Shown here: piece by piece, positions 22,666 to 34,800 of the stretch
How the letters are laid out: each line of letters starts with the position of its first letter
Numbering within the stretch: position 1 is the stretch's first letter
The notes under the pieces: model-generated
What the model saw: the letters and a program-made list of their open reading frames with translations, nothing else
What the model was told of the DNA's origin: nothing
Databases searched by the model: none
Translations under genes and position numbers: made by a program
From: Lepisosteus oculatus
Taxonomy: Eukaryota > Chordata > Actinopteri > Semionotiformes > Lepisosteidae
Direction: 5' to 3'
DNA: 64,000 nt
NCBI RefSeq assembly: GCF_040954835.1
Contig: NC_090706.1
Coordinates: 32,125,148-32,189,147, forward strand

Positions 22666-23345
22666 AATATATAGAGCTTTTCCTGACACTCCACTCAAAG
22701 TGCTTTATAAGTAAGCCCTCACCTGGATGATGTGACGGCAGCCAAAGTGCACCAGTACTCTAAGCACACATCAACTGTTAGTGAGGAGAACGTCCACAAC
22801 AGTAATAGCCCATTATGGTGAGCAACTCCTACTAGTCCCACTACCTCCTCTTCCAGCAGCAATGCTAGCTTTTCCCAGGTGGTCTCCCATCCAGGTAATG
22901 ACCTGCTGTCTTTGTGGATCCTAATGCCCCAGTATAGTGACGGGACACTGCACTGTAAAAAGGTGATGTCTTTCGGTTGAGACGAAGAACTGATGTCCTG
23001 ACTCTCTGTGGTCATTAAACCTCCCAGGGCATTTCTCTAAAAGAGTTGGGGTGTAGCTCCGGCATCCTGGCCAAATTTCCCATTGGCCCTTACCAGTCAT
23101 GGCCTCCTAATAATCCACATGATTTCCCCACGAAATCTATGATTTGCCTTCATCACTCTGTTCTCCAGACAGATAGCTGGTGTGTGGGGAGTGTTCTGGC
23201 GCACTATGGCAGCTGTCGCATCATCCAGGTGGAGCTGCACATTGGTGGTGGTGGAGGGGAGTCCCCATTACATGTAAAGAGCTTTGAGTGGAGTGTCCAG
23301 AATAGTGCTATGTACAGTAATTGTAAGGAATTATTGTTATTATTT
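22666..23345. repeat. Composite of SINE3-like copies in opposite orientation
   Basis: 22666-22910 reads as an inverted tail (CTTTTCCTGACACTCCACTC) and an inverted 5S-like head (CTTCCAGCAGCAATGCTAGC, GGTCTCCCATCCAGGTAATG). From about 22915 a forward copy runs through GACGGGACACTGCACTGTA, GTGGTCATTAAACCTCCC, GGCGCACTATGGCAGC and GGAGGGGAGTCCCCATTAC to the AT-rich tail. The internal deletion and switch of orientation suggest a nested or recombined pair. Confidence 0.65.
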
Positions 23346-26300
23346 TTATGCTTGCCGAAAAAGACCACAAAAACGTTGGTCACCATGGAAAACCATAACC
23401 CAGAGCTTGTTGTAAAGTCAACAAATCAATTTACAGATTACAGATTATGTTTTTGGACAGCTGTACTTGTGCAACATAACCAAATATTTAACCTGTCACT
23501 GCTTGTTACAACTATTTGCCCGGTCCTTTTGTTACAAAACAAAAGGTAGTTGAAAAGAAAAGGCTATAAATGTTTCAAAATGTGTAAACAGGTAAGAGGA
23601 TTTTTCTACCATTTTAAAATAATTTTTAATCAAAAAAGAAATCTAGGACATTACCTGTGCTCCAGAATGCTCCAGTCCAAAAGGTTTTTAGGGTCACCCT
23701 TAATCATTTGTTTCTAATCATAGGGAACACAAGTAAGTTGTTTATCAATTAATGATGTAAAGTACCCAAGGAAACTTTCATCCTTAATGATTGGTAGTTT
23801 AATTCCTAACAAAGTCTAGAAGACTTATATTGAACAAATCACTTGCTAAATTGCTGCACTAGAAATGGATGATTTAATGATTATGTATAAAACCTACTGT
23901 ATTGGGAGCAAAGACAGTTCCATATAGTCTTTGCAACTCTTACCTCACCAGTGAATGAGTGTCTTTTTTGGCTCAACGTTTAGATGATGAAGAAAATTCC
24001 AGTGTATTATTATTCCAGAGTTTAACAATAAATTAATTTAGAAAAAAATCTCTAGTAAACAATTTCAATGTCTGATTATTAGAAAGTATCACAATGCTTT
24101 CCTGGGAATCCTCTGCACTTTATCTAAATTCTCCCTGTAGGTTTGGTATGCTAACTGCGTTAACAGATTTTCTTGGTTGCATATTTGCATTGATACTATG
24201 AAACTTCAAAAACTTTTAAGGAAGCCAGGGGTTAGACAGAGACTTAGCAGAACTGTGCTTAATAATCACTAAAAAGCATTATGTGTGTTAAAATGAACTA
24301 AGACCTATTCCGTATTTCTGTATTTAAAGTGATAAGTTCCTGTTTTCATTTACATGTTACCTGTTTACCTGTTTTCGTTTGTCTCACTATACATTATGCT
24401 ATGGTGCAGTACTTACATTATACAGTTCATTAACTGGATAAAAGTTTAACTACATGTATTATAAATAATAGTTGTAGTTTACCTTTGTGTTGCAAAACAG
24501 TAAAAAGTTTCAAAGCACTGTTAAAATCAAATTCTAAATGTTTTGCACTGAAATGTCCATTTGAATCCATATTTCAGCAGGACTGCTCTCTTTTGGTGAA
24601 TCTGTGTTGATTGTTTATAAATAATTGGCAAATACATCACAAATTTACAAATAAATACATTCCAAATGAACACAAATTCAAATCCCCGTTGGGCACAGAA
24701 GTCAGTGCCGCAGTATTCAAGGGGATATGTTTTTTTTTTCTGAAGAAAAACTCTTTTGTTGGTAAATCCCCAGTAGACTTATTCATGGGGGGTGCTTTAA
24801 CTGTTAGTTGTAATCCACTCTCGTCGTGATTGCCCCTGCTGCAGTCTGGATGCTAGGCCTTGGTTGCTATGGGAACAGATGGAGGTGATGAAAGGATGCT
24901 GCTGGCAGCTGCAGAGTTGAGTTAGTGTGATGACGGAACATGAAAAACACCCAAAGCCCACCTTCTGTTAAGGTGGATCTGTTCAAAATCTGTCAGTTGT
25001 GTTTAAAGAGTGCTATTTACTCCTTTCCCGTTACATTTCCTATGCTTTTTGCAATGAAATATATTTTGTCGCATGTGCTGACCAAGTAATAGTTGTTAAT
25101 AACAAGTTAGATTGCTGTGGTATTTATGTTATATGAGTATTGTTGCTTTTAATGACTCCTGCCATATCTCAGTACATTTGCTCACTAGCTGAGTAGCAGT
25201 AACCTTTTCAAGCTCTTAAATTTGAGAGCTTTTTTGTTTAATTTGAGATTATTCTCATCTTTATTATTAACTTTTAATTATATTTTAATATTAATTAAGC
25301 TTTTATTTATTTTATTTTAATACATTATGCCATTGCACAAATTCTAATTTATTTCAAATCAGAGTTTCTGCAGCTACTGTTCTCCAAAAGTGCTGCAACA
25401 GCAGCGACAAACCTGTTTTTTTTGCTTTACAGTCAAGCAATTTGTATTTGCAATCATGAGATTATTTTATTTTTGAATGGGTACCTGCATATTTTTGATC
25501 ATATTAAAACAAAGGCACACTTAAACAACCCAGTGATTTCAATGGACCATTGGTATTGGAGCTCATTCACTAAGTGAATTTATGAGTATACAAGTCAATA
25601 TATAGTTGCATTTGAAGCAGTAGCTGCATGAAGTCTACCATCCATTGAGCTCAACTGACTTTGTGAATCAAAATTGAGCAGCTATTATGGATTTTTGTCT
25701 ATTGTTGGAGCATTCAGCCTTCATTTTTTTATTCAGCATATAAAATGCCAGCTCAGTTGGCTTTAAATCAGTACATTGACTTGGTCTAAGATTTTTATCC
25801 TGTTGGAATCCTTGGTTGATTTGGCCGTATGGTTTGGTTTATTGTCAAGAAATATGGTGAAGAGCAGCCCAATAAATAGGGGAATAATTTCTTGTTCAAA
25901 AGCCAACAAACGGTTTCTGTAAATGTTAGAATTCTTTTTGCTTCTGCCATCAGCACCTGCACATTGTTTTCTTTTAACACACAAAGGTGTTGGAAGTGGT
26001 GACTCAACGGGGTGAGTGAATTTAACAGTTGTCCATTTAGATTTAGATGGATATTTAGATACTGTATGTGAGATATAGCTGTTAAAGGCTATGATATAGC
26101 TCAGAATTGTTCCCCCTGCTTTCTCTAAGGCTTTGATGATTGATTAAAATTTCATTCCACTGATGCAACCAACATGTGAGCAACAGATGAAGAAAAGGTG
26201 AATTTCGGTCTTATTTTCATTTGAAGAACACAATCAGTGCAGTGTTTCTAATGTGTTGATATGAGGGTGTCATATATCATCTTTTTCTTCATTGTGTGAG

Positions 26301-27734
26301 CTTTGACTTCTGCAAAACTACAGTCTTTCTTTTATAGTCCTGTGTATACTGTACTGTTGGCTGTTGTAATTTTATTTTCACATATGTCATTCAGCTTTTA
26401 TTTACAGTTTAGCTATTTTAAAAGTGTGTTTGTCAAGACGATTTTTATCAACACTTTTATTTTTTAATTCTATATATTTTGAGTAAAACATTTTCCTCAC
26501 TTTCTTAAACAGACATATCTCCTTAGTTCATGAATTGGTACATGTTTTAATTCTCCTCTAAAAGCTGATTATTAAAACTATTAAGATAAAACTATTATAT
26601 AAATCAAGGGATTTTCTATTCTCTTTCATTTGATCAAGTGATTGTTTAGGGAAAGAGGAGGTTTTATTTTTTGTAGTAATAGCTAGATCTGTTGTTTGTT
26701 TTCAATGATTATTTATTTTATGTTGAGTGTTATTTTTTGTAGTTTTGTATGGTGATGGCAAAGAATAATTTCTACCCTTTTGGATGGAAAAGAAAGTTAT
26801 ATATACTATACTATACTGACTAGGATGTAAAAAAAATATCAGTTAATGATACAGAAATTTTAATGAAGAGTTTTAGAGAAAACAATTGGCATTATGGTAT
26901 TCCAGATATATCAACATTGTAGAAGGCTGGAAGATATTCATACATTTATGGCAGTAGGAGAAAATTGTGAAACATTTCCTTTCTCTTAAATAATCTGGTA
27001 AGATAGCAAATGAGTCTTGAATTGTTTTAACAAAAGGAATAATACCTGCTGATCTGCCTCTGAAACATTCTGTAAAACAGGAAAAAAATCACTGTGAATG
27101 TGCTCATTTTACCAACCATTTTTAATTTAACTTTGAAAAACAGAAATAAATTGGGGTTGGCTCAATTCCTCAGCAGTCCAGATATTTAACAGTTCACCGT
27201 TAACACCATGTACATTTCTCGTCATTCCATGCACATACAGCACAGTTTGTAAAAATAACATCTAGGGCCCAAAACCTAAACATTCTGCAATCTGTTTTGA
27301 GTCTCATATAACATTATTTTCAGATGATTTTTATAAAATATACCAACTAGTTGAATAAAGTAAATGAAATAAAGGTTTTGTATTCCACAAATCAGGCTTT
27401 AATATTATCTAGCTCCTGTTTTCGTCTCTTTTGACATGTGTGCTGATAATGTACAAAAAAACATTGTTAGATGTTGATGTACATCAGCCCACACTCTGCT
27501 CTATTGTGGCTGCTGTGAACCCAGCTAGCAAAATCTTTGTCCCAGTATTTTTAAAATCCCTACGGAAATAAAATATTCTCATAAAATATAAATAAAATAA
27601 TCTCATGAATACTAGTTGCAGAATAGTATTTTTTCGTTTTCTGTCTGCTATCAATAGTAACGATGCAAGTTGCTAACAATAACATACTGTGCAACATATT
27701 CTTAACTCTGGAAAGCATTCAGCTTTTAATAAGT
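23346..27734. other. Intergenic region upstream of APBB3
   Basis: About 4.4 kb, mostly AT-rich with long T/A runs. I find no exon with coherent frame and splice sites on either strand. The only locally distinct patch is 24820-24980, which is more GC-rich and holds a near-palindromic GTTGCTATGGGAAC (24863-24876) resembling an RFX X-box. It might be an enhancer or a distant promoter. Confidence 0.5.
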
Positions 27735-28070
27735 CATCCATGCATTTTTTAGCCACTTCATCCAATTTCAGAGTCATAGGGTGAGCTGGAGCCTATCCCG
27801 GCAAGCAATGGATGCAAGGCAGGATGGAATGCCAGTCCAGTCCTAGGCAGACACAGACGCACAAACTTCTGGATCAGTTTTCCCAGAGGCCAAGTAATCC
27901 ACCAGTATCTCTTTGGGCTGCGGGAGGAAACCGGATCACCGGCAGGAAACGCATGTGAACACGGGGAGAACATACAAACTCCACGCAGATAGCACCCCCC
28001 GTCCGGAATTGAACCCAGGGCCCCAGCGCTGTGAGACAGCAATGCCAACCACTGCGTCCCCATGCTGCCC
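27735..28070 (-). repeat. tRNA-derived SINE, full length
   Basis: The most complete copy in the window, inverted. It starts with the tail (GAGCTGGAGCCTATCCCGGC, AAGCAATGGATGCAAGGCAG), then GGGCTGCGGGAGGAAACCGG, CGGGGAGAACATACAAACTC, a B-box-like GGAATTGAACCCAGG and the head GTGAGACAGCAATGCC. Similar TTAATAAGYC strings just outside each end (about 27725 and 28072) may be its target duplication. Confidence 0.8.
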
Positions 28071-28811
28071 CTATTAATAAGCCTCTAAATGCTAATGCTG
28101 TTGCTGCTACAAAGGAACAAGAAAGTTGCCAGTCCTTTGTTCCGCAGCCGTGACTAATTTGAGAGTGGCTGCCGCTTTTGTATAAACTTGATCCACGTTA
28201 TTAAGCTCACAGTTACACCACTGCAGCAGATGCTCAGCTACAAGCTCCAAATTAAATTAAATCCTATTAACTTTGCCTCTCATCATAATTCTGACCTGGA
28301 AATGGCAATCATGCTTTGTTTTTTTTTTTCCCCATGCAGCCCAGTGGATGAATTTTTGTCCTAAAAAGCACTACTATTGGCAATCCAGAGATCCAAGAAA
28401 GCTATGTAACAGTGTTTCATCACTGACCTGCAGCCAATGTGCTGCTGTTGCAGGCATCCTTAAGGCAGTCATGGGAGGATAGGACACAGAGGGGAGGCGA
28501 GGGGGAGTGACGAAGTGGGAGCTGCAGGCGTATTAAACACAGGATACCCAAGGAGAAGTGAACCAGCTCCACAAGCACGGCTGTATCGATCCACCAGCAG
28601 TTTCCGAGAAGTGGGCTTGAGTTAATTACTCTTTGTGTGGCTACACAGGTTGCAGGGTGCGTAATCTTAATCTCCTTGGCATGCTTGATCTGCTCTCCCT
28701 GTTTGCAGAAGTGCTCCGGGTAGAGTTGTCTTGGCAGCAGCTGGGCTGGAGTGAGATGTACTGCGGCTAGCCAGTTCAAGGCTGGAAAACTGCTCATCTC
28801 TGGGCTCCAAC

Positions 28812-31800
28812 ATGCTGGGAAAGGACTACATGCTGGCTATCATCATAGTCAACTATGATGGTGAGTAGTGGGGCTTTTTTCTTTATATCTGTGGTTTTCT
28901 GACTGTATGGCTGTGTTTTCAAGCGCTGAAGAGAACTCTATGCTGCGTTTTCCGTGACTTAAGTGCACAGAATGCCGTTTTGTGACAGCTCTTAAGTGGC
29001 TTGCTTTAGAGTTTACACTACTGCAGATGTAGAGCCCACAACCCTATTTAGCATGGTCTGCTGCACACAGAAACTCTCACTACTGCTCTGCTGCCTTATA
29101 GATCACTGGTGCACCTCAGTGATCACCCACTTGTAACAAAAGTACAAAATACAGCCCCCTTTTTTACTTTCATATTTCGGTGTCTTTTCAGTCTGTACAA
29201 TTTCCATCATTTGTAATTCCGTAAAATGATGAATCCCCCAAAAATTAAATGTCCTGTCACATTTGAGAGCCCACAGACTGTAAGTAGATATAATGTGAGA
29301 GGGCTCCTTTTTCAGGTTGGGTAGTGGTTATTTTATTAAGTATTATAATCCTTTGCAATATAAAAGCTTTCAACTTTTATTAGAGTATGAAGATGCCATA
29401 CAAAATGAAAATTAATAAGGTGTGAAAGACATAAAATGCATTTTGTGTTTAAACTTTTGAAAAACATTTGATTAGCTTTCAGGTTTGAGAGAGACAAAAA
29501 GTGGAGCAGCTTTTCCTCTAGAGCTTTTAACATTGATTGATGGAGGGAAAAGGTGTAGAAGTGAGCATCTTTGTACAATATGTCACAGATCCCTAGCGAA
29601 GGGTTTGATGTTTTGAAAAGCTGAGCAATCTGTGTAGAATGTTGAGGCCATTCACAAGAGCTTTATAGCAACACAGAGGCTGACACAAAATGGCCTTTGA
29701 TCACTCCAACGTCTAGAGTGTAGTAACTTAACATTTCCAAGGGCCTAAGGCTGTAGACTGGTCAATAATGCAAACCTTTAAGGGGTTCCACAGGCTGATC
29801 CTCAGGCACTTTCATTTAGAATCCAAGTGAAATTCAAGACTTGCTATCCATAATGTACTGTACTGTATGCATCCTGTAGGTTTGCCCAGTTGACCTTGCT
29901 ATTACATTGGTATTAGTTACTCACTGATATTGATTAGAAACATAAGAAAGGCCAAAAGACAAAATGTAAAAACGTGTGTCCTGTGCTCCATTTTAAATGT
30001 CCTTTCCTGCAGTTTTAATTTGAATCCTCTTGCTTTTGTTTCACTGTTGATTATGAATGAGTTCAATGGGCTTATTTTGTCGGTGCCTTTAAGGACATTG
30101 TATACTTGAATACTTGAATCAGGTCCCCTTGTAGTCCTACTAAAATGACTAAAAAAATCAATTTCCAAGACCCTAAGGCTGTCAGTGTAGGAGATTACTT
30201 TAAGGAATGTAGCTGATGATTCCACTCTGGACTGAATCCAGCAATAGTGATTTTGTGATGATCATAGTTGTTCTAAATGAAGTCTTTCCAGCGCATTTTA
30301 ACCACACATGCTGGAAAATAAATGCATCACTTAACCTAACATTGTCTCCCTCACTTTGTTTAGTTAGAAGATAAATATTACGTGTCCACATAAACATTGT
30401 TCATGTTTCTGCACTTCTCTACATGAACTATCGTTTTCCAGGCATTTCACCAGTGTTGAATTTTGTGAATGGCATTTTCAGTTTATTTTACGTCTTCTAC
30501 TGTTTCCTACTATTTTGAAAATCACCTGTGAATTTCACTAGTTTACTATCTATGCCATTATCTAGGTCACTGAAATAAATTAGGAAGAGCAGTTGCTCTA
30601 ATACAGATCCCTGTGGTACTCCACTAATTATGAGATCCCAATTTGAGCATTTATTTTTTTTCTGTACTCTCTGTCTTCTATTCAGTATCCACTTCTGCAT
30701 CCAAAAGAGTTATGTGCTGACATTTTTTAACTACTCAGTTCTGTGTTTTGAAAAAGATAACCTGTTATAAGGACAGTAAAGCCCAACACAATAATCTTAC
30801 AGGTTTTTTTTCATTTGTTGATTTTTTTTCTCATTTCTTTAAATAATAACATCATGTCTTTGCTTGTTCTGGAGCTTTGTGACCGAGCAGCCTACATCCC
30901 TGTTTAAAGAAACTATGCGAACATACAAAATATAAGTTCTTGATGTAGTATTTGCAGCTAGTGTAAATGTGGATGGAAAGGTGCACATAGAATTATATAA
31001 TGGTCTCACCTCGCTTTGTGACTTAAAAAAGCTAATTTAACCTTGATGTTTTATAGGATACATTTTAAAATAAAGGTATTTTACCAAACAAGTTTTAATT
31101 TACTAAACAAAAATTCCTACATGGAAGTTATAGCATTTGTTTGCACCCAGCCAAACTTGATCAAACATTCCTGTTCATGTATTTATGGTTACTAATCCCA
31201 CTAAAGTTTATAATAGTGGCAACACTCTCAATCTATCTACCCTATGGATTCTAAAACCTGGCCATATCAATTTGTAATAAACCAGGGAGGTATATTTTGT
31301 ATTTACATTTAGAAATGACACAAAAACAAAAAACATCATTGGTTACATTAAGGTGTAAACATATATTTTGTTTTATACTTCTTCTTTGTTGTACAGCAGA
31401 CGTATTTTGTGCCCTATATGTGTTTTAATGGCAATGTTTAGGTGTTAGTTTAGTTTAGTTTACTCTCAGGGGAAGAGCCAGGATAAAAGGGGAATATTTT
31501 AATTTGTCAGACAGCCTTGTTCTAAGGTCCAGCAGAGAAGCAGGTTAAGGGTGAACTTTGTCTATGCAATTAGTTTTTAGCTTTTCACTTTATTTGTCTG
31601 ACACCTCTAGCACTTGTCCCTCACTTTGTCGAGATAGGAGATGAAGATTAAGTGTCACTAGGTGTTTTTGTCATCTAGCGTCCTACTTTTTGTTCACTTT
31701 TGTCTTCTTTGTTTTGTTTTGTACTCTCTGTGGCCGTTTCATCTGCAATTCCTGCATTTGTTAGAGTGTCCCATGGAATTACAGTCCAACCATGTAGGCA

Positions 31801-34800
31801 CACACTTCACATTTGGTGAGGAGAAATGGGATGCCAAAATGGAGGAGATCCCAAAATCTGAAAATGACCTGCTAGTTCTAGAAAACATGCCATAGGGAGA
31901 GCTAGCAGAAGAACTGGCAAGTTCCAGATATTTCTCTATAATCCAGAAGCTACTAAACAGGAACACAGATATAAACACATGGAGCTGCAAAGTGTGGGGG
32001 GTGAACCAAGCTGAAATGCAGTGCCTTTGCCTGGAAGATGGAGAGAACCGAAGCTGGTAAAACATGAGGTGTCGGGCTACTGAACAATTACTGATCACCT
32101 TTGAAGAACTTCTACAGCGTGTTCTTGGGACAGAAGGCAGTGGGCCATTAGGCTGATTTCCTGCCAGAATGAGACAGGACTAATCAGACATTGATTAGGT
32201 GGTAGGAGCCTCTGGACTACAGAAAAATCAGGGGAGCCATTCTGAGAAAATATGAGATTAACATGGGCACCTACCATTAGCGACGCAGAGCTTTGACTAT
32301 GTAGCTGGAAGAGACCCCACAGACATTGCGTGAACAATGCAGGAGTAGTATCAGAAGCGGATGTAAGCTCAGAAAAACCAAGGCTCTTTATTAGTAAAGA
32401 GCCATGGGTATTAATATTTAACTGCAGCTTTATTAATATTTAAAAACTTTAGCTAGCAAGAAATGTCTGAGGTGGCAATTTTCTATTACCCACCCGCTGA
32501 GCTGGAGAACTGAGAATAATGAAATCAAACTATGCATATGCGGTGCCTCCAGTAAATTAAGATGAAGCCTTTTATGTAGTAACAAAACCAATAACAACCA
32601 ATTTCACTTTAGTTTTCAAACTTGTCTATATTGCCTTGTTTCTATTGGGTAAATTCAAATTGGATTATGTAACATTCTGATGTACTGTACATTATTTATA
32701 ATAACAACAACAACAATAACAATAATAATTCCTGACACATATATTATATAGCACTTTTCTGAACACTCCACACAAAGTGCTTTACAGGTAATGGGGACTC
32801 GCCTTCACCACCACCAATGTGCAGCACCAGTGGGGAGGAGAGCACAGTGATGAAGCCAGTTCATAGAGGGGGATTATTAGGAGGCCATGATTGGTAAGGG
32901 CCAATGGGAAATATGGCCAGAACACCGGAGTAACACCCGTACTCCATTCTAGAAACGCCCTGGGATTTTTAATGACCACAGAGAGTCAGGACCTCAGATT
33001 TATGTCTCATCCGAAGGACGATGCCTTTTTACAGTATAGTGTTCCCGTCACTATACTGAGACATTAGGACCCACACAGACTGTGGGTGAGCGCCCCCTAC
33101 CGGCCCCACTTGCACTTCTTCCAGCAGCAACCTTAGTTTTTTCCAGGAGGTCTCCCATCCAGGTACTGACCAGGCTCACGGGCTTTTTATGCAGACTGTG
33201 CTAAATCTATCATTATTATTATTGTTGTTATTATTCCACCTGTAAGTCACCAAGAATGAACTCTCATTTCTAACAATAACCTGGTAACCAGATTATTCCA
33301 GAGGGCATTTACTGAAGCGTTTTGAGTGAATCTCCTCGTTCAAGGCTACTACAGCAGTATCTCACCTGAGATTTTACCACACAACCCTTTGGGGTGGAGT
33401 CCAGAGCCCTGAACACTATACCTTATTACTGTCTCCCTTTTACGTGTTTATATGCTCATAAATGCAAGCTGAATTGTTGGAAATGTGCATTCCTTACACT
33501 AAAACGTGTCTAATTGTGAGAGCAGAATATGCTCACTTTGTTTCCCACCATGTATCTTTGTTACAACTTCAGCAGCGCACTGCAGAACACGTGATTGAAT
33601 TTCTGATTGAGAGCTAATCCAATGTATTTACAACAGCTAGTAATGCATAAACACAATAGGAGCATGAAGGAGTGAGCCTAATAATATCTCTGAGAACTGA
33701 AATTAGAAAAAAATGATCTAATATGTCTGTGGATGGCCATTGCCGTTTGATCGCCATTTTAAGATTGTATGTGGGTTTCCTGTAGGTGCTCTGGTTCAAA
33801 GACATGATAGTAGGTTAACTGGGTTCTATGAAAACTAGCCCTACATAGAACGTCTGTGTTTCTGTGTGTGTCTGCCTTGATATGGACCGGCATCCCATCC
33901 GGGGTGTAACCTGGTTTGAGCTTGTTGCTAGTCGGGATAGGCTTCAGCTCCCCCACCACCCTGTATTGAATAAAGCAGTTGGAAAAAGGATAGTATATCA
34001 AGGACAGAAGCATCGAGTAAAGGAAGGTCAGAACAGGAGAGGACTGTGAAATGTGTACGTATAAGATGTGTCACTTGAAAGTATAAAACAAATTGCAAGT
34101 CTCCCAGGCGGTTGTACCTCTTGACGTTATTGATCCAGGCCTCATGACTGCTACAGCAGCTTGAGCCTTAACATCTGCAGAAGCCCAGATTGATGTTTTG
34201 ATCTACTCAGACTTTAATCTTTTGCTATGCAGAGAATCCTGACCTTGTATTAAGCACTCGGCCTCTCTTTTGGGATTACCCCATGCCAGATGTATCATTA
34301 AATTAATTAGTGGATAAGATAAAACTCCTCTCACACAGTTCCCAAGGAGACATGCCTGGGCGGAGCACAAACGTCCTATGGAAGACGAAATCTGCAACCG
34401 AGGACAATCATATCTCTTTTGGTTTGGCTAGCCAAGTAGTTTTTGGTTAAAAATGGCTTTTGAGTAATTTAACGTAGAGCACATTTAGTTTTATATATGA
34501 TTTAAAATAAGAGTGAAAATATTGAGGCACTAGCTGGAGGTGGGTGTTTTAATATTAAGCCTAGAATTGAAGCAGGCAAAGCATACATTGTACTCTATTT
34601 TATCTTAATTGTACAGATGATGGTGGTCAAATGCTTAATGTGCTAGTTTCTTTAGTAAAAAACTACCTGTGCAGATTGAGCCTTGGTTTTGTAGATAAAG
34701 TGAAGAGAACCTCTCTGTTTTCTGCATCATCAACATAATTAACACTTCAGTTGGTCAAACCAATAAATAAAATAGAGACCTGATACTCTTAAATAGATTA

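Noticed and set aside
23046-23549. 167-codon ORF
   Set aside because: It lies mostly inside a forward SINE3 copy (its frame reads SINE consensus), so it is not a gene.
28420-28797. 125-codon minus-strand ORF just upstream of the APBB3 start
   Set aside because: No domain, signal or splice support. It covers the probable APBB3 5' UTR/promoter on the opposite strand.
21908-28811. CD14 orthologue expected beside SLC35A4 by human synteny
   Set aside because: No leucine-rich repeat exon or long ORF was found on either strand, so CD14 is not called.
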